DNA from: Candidatus Woesearchaeota archaeon
Lineage (GTDB): Archaea > Nanobdellota > Nanobdellia > Woesearchaeales > ARS49
Assembly: GCA_018302815.1 (NCBI GenBank)
Contig: JAGVZE010000009.1
Span: forward strand, 1-56,148
Direction: 5' to 3'
Length of the DNA: 56,148 bases
The notes beneath the pieces are model-generated. The model was not told where the DNA came from and did no database searches. It saw only the letters and a list, made by a program, of their open reading frames with translations. Made by a program: the position numbers and the translations under genes. Positions 41,507 to 49,212 of this stretch are shown one piece after another (position 1 is the stretch's first letter; the number at the start of each line of letters is the position of its first letter).

Positions 41507-41896
41507 ATGAAAACAGTAAAACTCGATCACATTTATGTTTCCGTAACAGATATGGATCGCGCAATAGCGTTTTATGAAGAACTATTCGGAATGAAAATCA
41601 CCCATCGAGAAAAAAATCAGTGGGCGGATTTTGACCTTGGAAAGGGATGTTACTTTGGACTTATAGACTACAAAATTATCAATGAGAAACGAACCATTGG
41701 AAACAACTCGATACCTACTTTCTGGGCCGATGATGTTGATGCAGTCTATGAGAAAATCAAAAAATACGGCGTTAAAATCACTTTTCCACCCCTTGATTTA
41801 GCGTTCACAACATACAAATACTATTGTTTCGAATGTGAAGATACCGAGGGTAACTTAATCGAAATTACAAACTATGAACGCGATCACGTTAAATAA
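41507..41896 (+). CDS. VOC/glyoxalase-fold protein
   Basis: A 129-residue vicinal-oxygen-chelate domain: VKLDHIYVSVTDMDRAIAFYEELFGMKI at the start, then DFDLGKGCYFGLIDYKI and CFECEDTEGNLIEITNYE at the end, the usual bleomycin-resistance/glyoxalase layout. Metal ligands likely His7, and Glu in NLIEIT. Substrate unknown. Low-GC context suggests acquisition. Confidence 0.8.
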   Translation: MKTVKLDHIYVSVTDMDRAIAFYEELFGMKITHREKNQWADFDLGKGCYFGLIDYKIINEKRTIGNNSIPTFWADDVDAVYEKIKKYGVKITFPPLDLAFTTYKYYCFECEDTEGNLIEITNYERDHVK

Positions 41897-42089
41897 ATTT
41901 TGCCGCCTCATACTAAAAAACAAATGCAAAATTCCTACAATTCCCTGCGCTCTTCCAGAATATAGTGCACTACGGCTATACGGTGGTAGCGTCCAATATA
42001 TAATGTGCAGTTTCGCTCAATCACACTCCATTAGTCGACGGCCGCCCAGTTGGTATATCATACGCAGGCAAACATCGCATAGTTTGAAG
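41897..42089. other. Intergenic interval without a gene
   Basis: A frame of 83 codons (41874-42125) exists, but it overlaps both neighbours' ends, has no ribosome site and no recognisable domain. No RNA gene seen. Confidence 0.4.
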
Positions 42090-42605
42090 TTACGACTCTC
42101 TTCTTCCAGCAAAACTCTGCTTTAGAATAGAATAACTCAAGAAATTCGGCGGTCTTAAATTGTGCCTCAAATTAACTAACTGATACGCCTTGATGCATGA
42201 GTCGGCCTTCATCGTTTTTGAATCGTCGCTAAAAACAATATCCAGATTATTCAAACTTGCAACCGCGACAATGAGAAAATCTTTGCAAATCTCCGCATAG
42301 GCGCGAATATGCTGATTCTCCCGCTTGGCTTCAGCGTAATATTCCTGCGCAAGAACCTGCGCTTCGGACGAGACAGCCAAATCACGACTCTTGGTAATAT
42401 GGTCGTACAATTCCAAAAGAGCCAGGCGCGCGTCACGCGGCGCATCCCGCAGTTCCTTACGAATCACCGAGCAACCATAAACTATGAGCGCGCCATTGTC
42501 AATTATTCGCGGTTCAATCTGCGCTATCAATGACTCATCCGCAAGAAATCCATAGATATTCGTATCAAAAATCACTCTGTTTTGAGAATTACCGCGTTGT
42601 TTCAT
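42090..42605 (-). CDS. PIN-domain ribonuclease, toxin-like
   Basis: A 171-residue protein with PIN motifs: VIFDTNIYGFLAD with Asp14, an acid in RKELRDAP, CKDFLIVAVASL with Asp about 109 and IVFSDDSKTM. It overlaps by 17 bases a 40-residue ORF on the same strand that is a likely antitoxin. A nearby cluster of such modules marks this zone as accessory. Confidence 0.75.
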   Translation of the reverse strand: MKQRGNSQNRVIFDTNIYGFLADESLIAQIEPRIIDNGALIVYGCSVIRKELRDAPRDARLALLELYDHITKSRDLAVSSEAQVLAQEYYAEAKRENQHIRAYAEICKDFLIVAVASLNNLDIVFSDDSKTMKADSCIKAYQLVNLRHNLRPPNFLSYSILKQSFAGRRES

Positions 42606-42711
42606 TGATAAAAAGCCTAATCGCTTTCTTAAACTTCGGATCCTGCTGCAATATAAGAAGCTTTTGAATTATCTTACTATGTTCAAGTTTAGATTTTGAG
42701 ACTTTAACCAT
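42589..42711 (-). CDS. 40-residue antitoxin-like ORF for PIN toxin
   Basis: MVKVSKSKLEHSKIIQKLLI is a helical start, followed by LQQDPKFKKAIRLFINETTR. GAGGT lies four bases before the ATG at 42711 and a TATA-like AAATATTATATA precedes it by about 35 bases. The stop lies inside the PIN gene, as usual in toxin-antitoxin pairs with the antitoxin first. Confidence 0.55.
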   Translation of the reverse strand: MVKVSKSKLEHSKIIQKLLILQQDPKFKKAIRLFINETTR

Positions 42712-42872
42712 GATACCTCTTTTTTATCAATAATCATCAGATATATAATATTTATGGTTTGGTGACTACTCTTTAGTAAGCACAAACTGAGAAAAAACTA
42801 ATCACTCGGCACACCCACCCACAACAGTATGTCGTGGTAAGCCTTTTAAAGCCCTAAAAACAGTCTTTTTCT

Positions 42873-43415
42873 ATGGCATTCGAAGCGCTAAAACTGCTCG
42901 CGCCCGAGCAAAGGCTCACTGAACTCAAGAAACTCATAGAAAAACTGCTCAAAGACAAGGAAGAAATAGAAAAAGAGCTTAAAATTGCGCGCGAAGCCAA
43001 AAAAGAAACTGAAGAACTCGACAAAAAAGCGAAAACGAATCACGAAGAGATTTCTGAAGCGAACCAGATGCTAGTCAATGCCCAAAAAGAAGCCTCTGCT
43101 GAAAGGCCATCTCGCAGCGTCGAGGAAAGACTTACAGAACAGAAACGAGACGGACTTGAGCAGCTAGTCGTAGCTGCGCCAGGACCAATTCGGGCAAAAG
43201 AAGATACGCCTGAAAAAAACAAGGCATACGAACAGGCAAAAGGCTACGACCAGCCAGAGCATCTATATCAAAAGAATGAACAAAGATATGAACGATTCGA
43301 AGAGATGAAACAAAAATCCTACGAAAAACGCCAAGAGGAAGAACGCGAACAAACGCTTGGCAAAGAAGGACTCAAAGAGCAATTGTACGGGCACCAAGAA
43401 AGCTACAAACGGTAG
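42873..43415 (+). CDS. Coiled-coil protein, unknown function
   Basis: A 180-residue, highly charged (Glu/Lys/Gln-rich) protein; residues 10-75 form a long coiled coil (KKLIEKLLKDKEEIEKELKIAREAKKETEELDKKA in pieces), and the C-terminal 60 residues are another charged helix with YERFEEMKQKSYEKRQEEER. TATA-like CTTTTAAAGCC (42842) is about 30 bases before the ATG. No enzyme motif. The stop is followed by array A11. Confidence 0.6.
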   Translation: MAFEALKLLAPEQRLTELKKLIEKLLKDKEEIEKELKIAREAKKETEELDKKAKTNHEEISEANQMLVNAQKEASAERPSRSVEERLTEQKRDGLEQLVVAAPGPIRAKEDTPEKNKAYEQAKGYDQPEHLYQKNEQRYERFEEMKQKSYEKRQEEEREQTLGKEGLKEQLYGHQESYKR

Positions 43416-43582
43416 ACGGCAAGTACGGAAGACGGATTGTCGGTGGACGGCAGGAAGTAGGACGAACGGACGGCAAGACGGAAGATGGCTTGTCGGAAGA
43501 CGGATGGGCGGTAGGATAGGCGGGACGGAAGACGGCAAATACGGAGGACGGATTGACGGCAGGACGGGAGACTGCAGTTTGG
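43413..43582 (+). repeat. GACGG array A11
   Basis: About 165 bases of GACGG words with variants (GTCGGAAGACGG, GGCGGGACGG), between two plus-strand genes. It ends with GACTGCAGTTTGG (43570-43582), an edge motif like A1/A5. Confidence 0.87.
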
Positions 43583-43643
43583 ACAAATTCTACAATTTTG
43601 CGACAGGAAATACATAAAGGTTTAAATAATCCAGTAGCCTAAA

Positions 43644-45509
43644 ATGTATACTATGGTCGAGTTCAGGACGATGTACTATCAGCCAATGGATAGAAACTAT
43701 AACCAATCCGTCACAGAAGTACAAAGAGACGTAAAACTCGAAAAGCCAATCATGCCCATCAATCGCCTCGGAGAAACGGTCCCTGAAGCGCTCGGCGGAA
43801 GAAACATCCTGCAAACAACTGAAGCCGCAATACGCGGAGGAGCAGGAGTTTTACAACTAGTCCTTGTCCCGCCACAAGACAGCATCGGCGGCACAAGCAT
43901 CGGAGCGCGAATAGGAACCGAAGTTCGCGAAGCTCTTCGAGAACTCGCGCTCGCAAACAAAGTAGAAATCGCAGGAGTCGAACTGCCAACAGCAGTTCGA
44001 GGACTATCAGGATTCGACTTCCAACAAAACGCATTCTCAGAAGACGTTCGGCAAAGAAATTTGCAGCAAGTAAAAGACGCGATCAAATTCGCAGCAGACG
44101 TAGGCCGAGGCGGAGGAATAGACCTTCTAAGCTGGGAATTCAGCAGAGGAGTCTCAGACACAGGCGATAAAAACTTCGTCGAACCAATAGAACAACAGGA
44201 CGTTCGAGTCGTCGACAAAAAATCAGGAAGAACATTTGGCTTTAGAAAAGCGGACACAATATATCTTCCCCTCGACCCTGACAATAACTTCAAAAAAGTG
44301 GAATTCGACCCAGAACAAGGAAAAATCGACCTCAAACCAATCAAATGGCAGGACTTTGAGAAATGGGCAAAATCAGAAAACGAAAAAGCCAAAAAAGAAG
44401 GCAAAGAACAGATAGCGCCCGAAGTTCGCTATTATCGAGAGCGCCTCGAAGCAGATATGAAACGAGCGCAAGGAACCAAAAGCCAAGCCGAACTTCGAGC
44501 ACGAGACACAATCGACGGCATCAAAAAAATAAACGAACAAATCAAAGAAGCAAAAAATGAAGAGGATAAGAAAATACTTGAGAAAAACAAACACTTCCTT
44601 GAAAACCAACGCGACGAAGCAATCCGCGCAGCAGAAGGACACGCTCAAGAAATCAAAAACATAGAACAAACAAAAGACAACATCACATCCCTTGGCGAAT
44701 TCGGCCTCAAACAAGCAGCGCTAGGCTACGCAGAAGCAGGAGTTTTCACCTGGCGAGAATTCGAAGCCGCGAAAGAAAAAAACCTGAACCCAAAACCAAT
44801 GCACATCGGCCCGGAAATAGGATGGCCCGAATTCTACGGCAGCCACCCAGAAGAATTCAAGAACGTCATCGTTGAAAGCCGAGAAAAAATGGTTGAGCTT
44901 CTCACTAATCCTGAACTCACCTTACCTTCGGGCGCGAAACGCGAGAACCCGCACTTCCAAAAAGGACTTAGCCCAGAAGAAGCACAAAAACTCGCCAAAG
45001 AACACATCAAAGGACTATTCGATACCAGCCACATGGGAATGTGGCTCGCGCATTTCAAGCCGAACGTCGGCGAGAATGAAGACGACCGAATAAAACGATT
45101 CAACAAATGGTACGTCGAAGAAGTAGAAAAGCTCGCCAAAGACCCGCGCGACCTCATAGGCGGCATCCAACTTGTGGACAGCCACAGCGCGGCCCACGGA
45201 CACCTGCCTCCCGGCGAAGGAATCTTTCCAGTCATCAAAACCGCAGAGATATTCGAAAAATCAGGATTCAAAGGAATGGTCGTCTCAGAAGGCCACGAAG
45301 AAGAACGATTCGGACAAGGAAGAATACGAATGAAAACGTGGCAGCACGCGAATGCCAACATCGGCCAAGGATACTTCTCAGGACCGCCACTGCAATGGGG
45401 ACAAGTACAATCAAACTATTTCGGAAGAACGTACAGCCCGCTATTCATGTTCGGAAGCTACTCGCCAAGCAACGACTTCAAACTATGGAGTGAGGTACCC
45501 CTCGAATAA
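43644..45509 (+). CDS. TIM-barrel protein, xylose isomerase/AP-endonuclease-2 type
   Basis: A 621-residue protein. Its C-terminal part shows AP_endonuc_2 features: HIGPEIGWPEFYGSHPEEF, GLFDTSHMGMWLAHF, and HLPPGEGIFPVIKTAEIFEK with GMVVSEGHEEE, which hold the metal-binding Glu, Asp, His and His/Glu. The barrel starts early (GGRNILQTTEAAIRGGAGVLQL) and is interrupted at about residues 230-340 by a charged coiled-coil segment (KWAKSENEKAKKEG..., NEEDKKILEKNKHFLENQRD). Sugar isomerase or DNA repair nuclease activity cannot be decided. TATA-like GTTTAAATAATC (43619) supports a leaderless start at 43644, or 43653. Confidence 0.75.
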   Translation: MYTMVEFRTMYYQPMDRNYNQSVTEVQRDVKLEKPIMPINRLGETVPEALGGRNILQTTEAAIRGGAGVLQLVLVPPQDSIGGTSIGARIGTEVREALRELALANKVEIAGVELPTAVRGLSGFDFQQNAFSEDVRQRNLQQVKDAIKFAADVGRGGGIDLLSWEFSRGVSDTGDKNFVEPIEQQDVRVVDKKSGRTFGFRKADTIYLPLDPDNNFKKVEFDPEQGKIDLKPIKWQDFEKWAKSENEKAKKEGKEQIAPEVRYYRERLEADMKRAQGTKSQAELRARDTIDGIKKINEQIKEAKNEEDKKILEKNKHFLENQRDEAIRAAEGHAQEIKNIEQTKDNITSLGEFGLKQAALGYAEAGVFTWREFEAAKEKNLNPKPMHIGPEIGWPEFYGSHPEEFKNVIVESREKMVELLTNPELTLPSGAKRENPHFQKGLSPEEAQKLAKEHIKGLFDTSHMGMWLAHFKPNVGENEDDRIKRFNKWYVEEVEKLAKDPRDLIGGIQLVDSHSAAHGHLPPGEGIFPVIKTAEIFEKSGFKGMVVSEGHEEERFGQGRIRMKTWQHANANIGQGYFSGPPLQWGQVQSNYFGRTYSPLFMFGSYSPSNDFKLWSEVPLE

Positions 45510-45860
45510 ATTATTCATCTGGTACCTCTCAAGCTTTTCCCGCTCATCCTCCAAAAGAACTCCACCAGAGCAATACGAAGCGAAAAGACGCAGAGCATCA
45601 CTCTCATCATTCGCATCAACATAATCGTGCACCTCTGAGAACTCGTCCCCGTAAATAGTCTCGTAATCCACGTAGTCTTCCTGCGACTCGGCATCTTCAA
45701 GCTCCTCTAAAATCATAGGAAGGTCTTCGCCATCCTCAACATCGGAATGCTCCTCCACAAGAGCCTCCAAGGTAGAATCATCAGAGAAGTCTTCGACCTC
45801 CGCTGTCACCTCTTCTTTGCCACCTATCAAATCCACGTCTTCGTTAGTCTCCCTCCTCAA
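45483..45860 (-). CDS. Highly acidic protein, second of a pair
   Basis: A 125-residue protein with a very acidic centre (VEEHSDVEDGEDLPMILEE, then LEDAESQEDYVDYETIYGDE) and a helical C-terminus (GGVLLEDEREKLERYQMN). Strongly negative and likely disordered or helical. A TTG start (45860) overlaps the previous gene's stop (TTTTGA); an AGGAGGG occurs just inside, so a later start such as GTG 45836 is possible. Overlaps the TIM-barrel gene's end by 27 bases on the other strand. Function unknown. Confidence 0.5.
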   Translation of the reverse strand: MRRETNEDVDLIGGKEEVTAEVEDFSDDSTLEALVEEHSDVEDGEDLPMILEELEDAESQEDYVDYETIYGDEFSEVHDYVDANDESDALRLFASYCSGGVLLEDEREKLERYQMNNLFEGYLTP

Positions 45861-46477
45861 AACTGAACTTCGCCGGAATACATGAGGAATGTAATGAACT
45901 GACCGTACTCAACCTTAAGCTCCTGTATGCTCGCCTGCGCTTTCTCATCAAATCTTGTCATATTCACCTGATTGAAATGCTCAGCAGACTTAGACTCATC
46001 TATCGCCTCTTGAACCTCAAGAACCATCTCTTCTTGAGAAGTCTCTGCAACATACTCGACACTATTTTCTTTCGCATCAACGCTCTTGTACTCGTACGCC
46101 GCGCGCTCATCATAAACAGTTATCTTGTACTCAGAATGCTCGTACGAATCAGGATCTATATCCTGCTCTATGACAGGCTCCAACGCTTCAAGCTCCCTTG
46201 CCCGCGGTTCAGAAGGCTCCTGCTCTTCTTTGAGAGTCATCAAAGCAGTTAGAATCTCATCAATAAAGAAATTGCCTGAAAACTCGCTATCCCTCAGAGC
46301 AGAGCTCAGGGGCATTACGCGAGTTTTCTCCTGCTGGACCGGCAATTTCTGTCTTTCAGTTTGGGTCGTGTTTCCGAAGCAAGCTTCAGGGTATTGAACC
46401 CAACCTGAAATAACAGAATCTTTGCTCTCTTTCCCTTGAGGCTTCGCCTCAACCAACTCCTCTAATCCCCCGACCAT
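45857..46477 (-). CDS. Acidic protein, first of a pair
   Basis: A 206-residue acidic protein without signal peptide: MVGGLEELVEAKPQGKESKD, an EILTALMTLKEEQEPSEPRA segment, then DIDPDSYEHSEYKITVYDERAAYEYKSV and an acidic tail. Cotranscribed with the next gene (overlap 4 bases). TATA-like CTTATTAATCGG lies about 25 bases upstream of ATG 46477, so this internal start is preferred to 46534. No family recognised; charge suggests interaction with nucleic-acid-binding proteins. Confidence 0.5.
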   Translation of the reverse strand: MVGGLEELVEAKPQGKESKDSVISGWVQYPEACFGNTTQTERQKLPVQQEKTRVMPLSSALRDSEFSGNFFIDEILTALMTLKEEQEPSEPRARELEALEPVIEQDIDPDSYEHSEYKITVYDERAAYEYKSVDAKENSVEYVAETSQEEMVLEVQEAIDESKSAEHFNQVNMTRFDEKAQASIQELKVEYGQFITFLMYSGEVQF

Positions 46478-46629
46478 ACTATCAAACTCAGATAACCCGA
46501 TTAATAAGGTTTTGGAAACACTTGATGATGACAAATGAGATTATCGACGATAAAATCCATTCTTTAGCAAACCTTACCATTCATTAGGAGTGCCAAATGT
46601 TTAAAAGACGAAGAGCGTCAATTAAAAGC

Positions 46630-47442
46630 ATGCAGTTCAAGATACAAACCAAATCGCACCCGAATATTCCTAAATATCAAACCACTGATTACGACTACGC
46701 CAAAAAGTTCGCAGAGCTATTGCATCTGGAACTAAAAGATTTCTTGAAAGCAGCAGTGCTCTTTGGCAGCACGGCACGCGAAGAAAAACCGCTCTACGGC
46801 GAAAGAGACATCGATGTTCTAATAATAATAAACGATTTGACCACTGTTCTTACCGATGAAGTCATCCAAAGCTACAGAGTCATAACAGAGAACACCGCGG
46901 CGAAAGTAACTCACAGACTGCACATAACCACACTCAAATTAACGACATTCTGGGACTACGTTCGAAGCGGAGACCCTATCGCGATAAACATGCTACGCGA
47001 CGGAGTGCCGCTATACGACGCAGGATTCTTTGAGCCTGCACAGCAGCTGCTATTCCAAGGACGAGTACGCCCAAGCAGAGAAAGCATCTGGACATATTTC
47101 GCAAGAGCCCCTGCAACGCTTAACAACGCAAACTGGCACATATTACAGGCAACCCTTGATTTATACTGGGCCGTAACAGACAGCGCCCACGCAGCCTTAA
47201 TGCAAGCAGGAGAGATACCGCCAACGCCAGGACATCTCGCAGAATTACTTGACAAAAAATTTGTACGGCACGGCAAACTAAGCAAAAAATACGTAGACCT
47301 AATGGACACGTTCTTCAAACTGCAGAAAAAAATAGTCCACAGAGAAATACAACAACTATCAGGCAAAGAATTCGACCACTACAAAAGCGACGCAGAAGAC
47401 TTTGTGAAGGCTATGCAGGCGATTGTGGAAGAACAGAAATAG
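46630..47442 (+). CDS. Nucleotidyltransferase-HEPN fusion protein
   Basis: A 270-residue protein. N-terminal NTase: AAVLFGSTAREEKPLYGERDIDVLI, the G-S-x(10-14)-D-x-D site, at about 48-72. C-terminal helical HEPN-like domain: LDLYWAVTDSAHAALMQAGE, then FFKLQKKIVHREIQQLSG and YKSDAEDFVKAMQ. In MNT-HEPN systems the two are usually separate polypeptides (toxin HEPN, antitoxin NTase); here they are fused. ATG 46630 follows TATA-like ATGTTTAAAAG by about 30 bases; the longer frame to 46597 contains that box. Confidence 0.72.
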   Translation: MQFKIQTKSHPNIPKYQTTDYDYAKKFAELLHLELKDFLKAAVLFGSTAREEKPLYGERDIDVLIIINDLTTVLTDEVIQSYRVITENTAAKVTHRLHITTLKLTTFWDYVRSGDPIAINMLRDGVPLYDAGFFEPAQQLLFQGRVRPSRESIWTYFARAPATLNNANWHILQATLDLYWAVTDSAHAALMQAGEIPPTPGHLAELLDKKFVRHGKLSKKYVDLMDTFFKLQKKIVHREIQQLSGKEFDHYKSDAEDFVKAMQAIVEEQK

Positions 47443-47505
47443 GACGGACGATGGAAGACGGTAGGAAGGCGGGACGGCACGAAGGTAGGACGTTGGCGGG
47501 ACGGA
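47442..47505 (+). repeat. GACGG array A12
   Basis: Array with words GGACGGACGATGGAAGACGG and TAGGACGTTGGCGGGACGG. It starts right after the NT-HEPN gene stop. Plus-tandem context. Confidence 0.8.
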
Positions 47506-47566
47506 TGATACAACATAACATATTACCATACGCAATACATTTAAGGACAAACATCACCCGAAGCAT

Positions 47567-47698
47567 ATGACGTCTAAAGAAAAAAGCGCGAAAGAGTTCT
47601 GGGAAAAAATTTTAAACCGTAAAGGCTCGCTCACCGATGAAGAAGCGGAAGAAATGCACAGATTCGTCAGAAAGTTGAGAAACGAGAGTAAATTCTGA
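47567..47698 (+). CDS. 43-residue ORF, helical charged
   Basis: MTSKEKSAKEFWEKILNRKG followed by SLTDEEAEEMHRFVRKLRNESKF; helical and charged, resembling short antitoxins or DUF-type small proteins. TATA-like ACATTTAAGG (47537) is about 28 bases upstream, so leaderless. No toxin partner adjacent on this strand. Confidence 0.5.
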   Translation: MTSKEKSAKEFWEKILNRKGSLTDEEAEEMHRFVRKLRNESKF

Positions 47699-47731
47699 AA
47701 CGTTAAAAAATACAAAACAACAATACTCTAA

Positions 47732-48166
47732 TCACGCAGGATTTTGCACAGGCTGTTCATAAGTCTTAAGCAACTGCTCAAGCCCAATCTTTATGCGCTC
47801 AACAGACGCGACTACCTGCTCATAACTCATAACAGGATGAACACCCTTCTGCGACTTCGCATCGAAAACTGCAATGCCAATCTCAGAATATAACTTCGTC
47901 AAATCAAATGCTCGCACAGACAAATCCACACCAGAAACAAGATGCAGCCTCAAATGGTCATACTCAAAAGACAATTCTGCCTCTTGCTTCACAACACCAT
48001 TGACATCGCGAGTGTAAAACGCCAAAGAGATGCCGACAGCGTAATAACTGCCTTTGAGGCCTTGAGCAATCTGCGCAAGCTGCACATGATCAGTCAATTT
48101 GATAATATCAGAACCTAAAATGCGAGAAACCGACAAAGAACGACGCACGTCAAAATTTTCAATCAT
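47732..48166 (-). CDS. Unrecognised 144-residue protein downstream of rps6e
   Basis: Soluble protein (MIENFDVRRSLSVSRILGSD, a beta-rich middle SYYAVGISLAFYTRDVNG, QKGVHPVMSYEQVV). The ATG overlaps the S6e stop by four bases (ATGA), so it is coupled to rps6e. No family recognised. Confidence 0.6.
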   Translation of the reverse strand: MIENFDVRRSLSVSRILGSDIIKLTDHVQLAQIAQGLKGSYYAVGISLAFYTRDVNGVVKQEAELSFEYDHLRLHLVSGVDLSVRAFDLTKLYSEIGIAVFDAKSQKGVHPVMSYEQVVASVERIKIGLEQLLKTYEQPVQNPA

Positions 48167-48555
48167 TTCTTATCTTCAGCTTTCTTCTCAGGGAAGACGA
48201 AAGGCTCCTTGCCTTCCTGTAAAACTTTAAGATTGACCTGAACTGTCTTCTGATGAATTGTGTTGCCACAGACAGTCTTTCGCTGCCTTATGCCCTTCGC
48301 CTTCTGCTTAAGGCCAATGCCGCTGATTTCAAGAACACGACGCCTGCCCGGACCCTCAACGTCTTTACGCATAGGAAAACCGCAATAATCAGAACCACCT
48401 GTGATTTGGAACTCATAACCCGCAAAGCCTATGGAATCACCCTCGACCTTATCGCCGACCTTTTTACCAAGCAATAAGTCAGATGTAGGTTCGGCCAAGT
48501 CCTTTTGGACACACTTGCCGCCCTTGGTTCCGATTACGAGCTTAAAAGTTGCCAT
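48163..48555 (-). CDS. rps6e: Ribosomal protein S6e
   Basis: A 130-residue small-subunit protein. Typical segments: MATFKLVIGTKGGKCVQKDL, LLLGKKVGDKVEGDSIGFAG, FQITGGSDYCGFPMRKDVEG, RVLEISGIGLKQKAKGIRQR and KKTVCGNTIHQKTVQVNLKV-type VQVNLKV. The G-F-P-M-R block is diagnostic. Charged Lys-rich tail. Start ATG 48555 with no strong upstream ribosome site, likely leaderless. Confidence 0.95.
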   Translation of the reverse strand: MATFKLVIGTKGGKCVQKDLAEPTSDLLLGKKVGDKVEGDSIGFAGYEFQITGGSDYCGFPMRKDVEGPGRRRVLEISGIGLKQKAKGIRQRKTVCGNTIHQKTVQVNLKVLQEGKEPFVFPEKKAEDKK

Positions 48556-48607
48556 ACTGAGGGATTTTTGAAGGGTGCTTTATAAATGTTACGGAAATGC
48601 GTTTTTA

Positions 48608-48680
48608 ACGGCGGGACGAAGGATGGTGGAAAATAGGACGGCTGTACGGAAAACTGCGGGAAGAAGGAAGGGAGATGCGG
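48608..48680 (+). repeat. GACGG array A13 (degenerate)
   Basis: Degenerate array (GGCGGGACGAAGGATGG, AGGACGGCTGTACGG, AACTGCGGGAAGAAGG) between rps6e and the RelE-like gene, minus-tandem. Plus-strand polarity. Confidence 0.7.
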
Positions 48681-48681
48681 A

Positions 48682-48945
48682 TCAATACGCATCATCGCGA
48701 TGGTCGATCGCACCAAGGAAAACTTTGCCTGCTTGCTCGTCCACTTTAAATAAAAGCCGAAATTTTCGTATGAGACGCGTGGACTGCCAGCCATGAAGCT
48801 CTCCTGAGAGCTTGCCACCCACAGAAACCGGATCCTGCTGAAGTTTTCGCATCTTTTTTTCGAGCGCGTTTAGGAGCGCGGCATTTTTCTTATGTTCTTT
48901 AAGAGCGTCAAGAAATGACTCAGTCCTCTCTATCTGCCAAATCAT
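48682..48945 (-). CDS. RelE/YoeB-type toxin-like protein
   Basis: An 87-residue RelE-fold protein: MIWQIERTESFLDALKEHKK opening, helix KKMRKLQQDPVSVGGKLSGE, and strands STRLIRKFRLLFKVDEQAGK ... VFLGAIDHRDDAY, with the terminal His/Asp/Tyr of mRNA-cleaving RelE-like toxins. The antitoxin ORF upstream overlaps by four bases. Confidence 0.8.
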   Translation of the reverse strand: MIWQIERTESFLDALKEHKKNAALLNALEKKMRKLQQDPVSVGGKLSGELHGWQSTRLIRKFRLLFKVDEQAGKVFLGAIDHRDDAY

Positions 48946-49160
48946 TGCATTTCTGCAAGAAGATCCTTCACGTTTCGAACAGGCTTAGTCCTTCCTGCCC
49001 TAATATCCTGATCACTTGCGCGCACCTGCTTCATAGTTTCAGGATTATGGAGAATCTCAACAGTCTCAAGAAACCGCGCAAGCTCCTCCTTTGAAACCAT
49101 GTGCCGCTTAATATCAACAATAGCACCATACACATCCTTCATCGTTATTGTCTGAGCCAT
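48942..49160 (-). CDS. Antitoxin partner of RelE-like toxin
   Basis: A 72-residue protein with an N-terminal helix (TMKDVYGAIVDIKRHMVSKEEL) and a disordered, basic C-terminal half (RAGRTKPVRNVKDLLAEMQ) suited to wrapping the toxin. The first 20 residues may be a small DNA-binding fold. Overlaps the toxin gene; antitoxin-first order. Short leader before ATG 49160 with TATA-like TTTAAATACG. Confidence 0.7.
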   Translation of the reverse strand: MAQTITMKDVYGAIVDIKRHMVSKEELARFLETVEILHNPETMKQVRASDQDIRAGRTKPVRNVKDLLAEMQ

Positions 49161-49212
49161 ATGACTACTCTCGCTAACTGGCTTTAAATACGTTTCGGAA
49201 ATGTATGCTGCT

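Noticed and set aside
41874-42125. 83-codon ORF MNAITLNKFCRLILK...
   Set aside because: It overlaps the ends of the VOC and PIN genes and has no ribosome site, promoter or recognisable domain.
43413-43582. Arrays as CRISPR repeats
   Set aside because: The repeats are short and degenerate with spacing of only 2-8 bases, no constant repeat length and no unique spacers; no cas genes are present.
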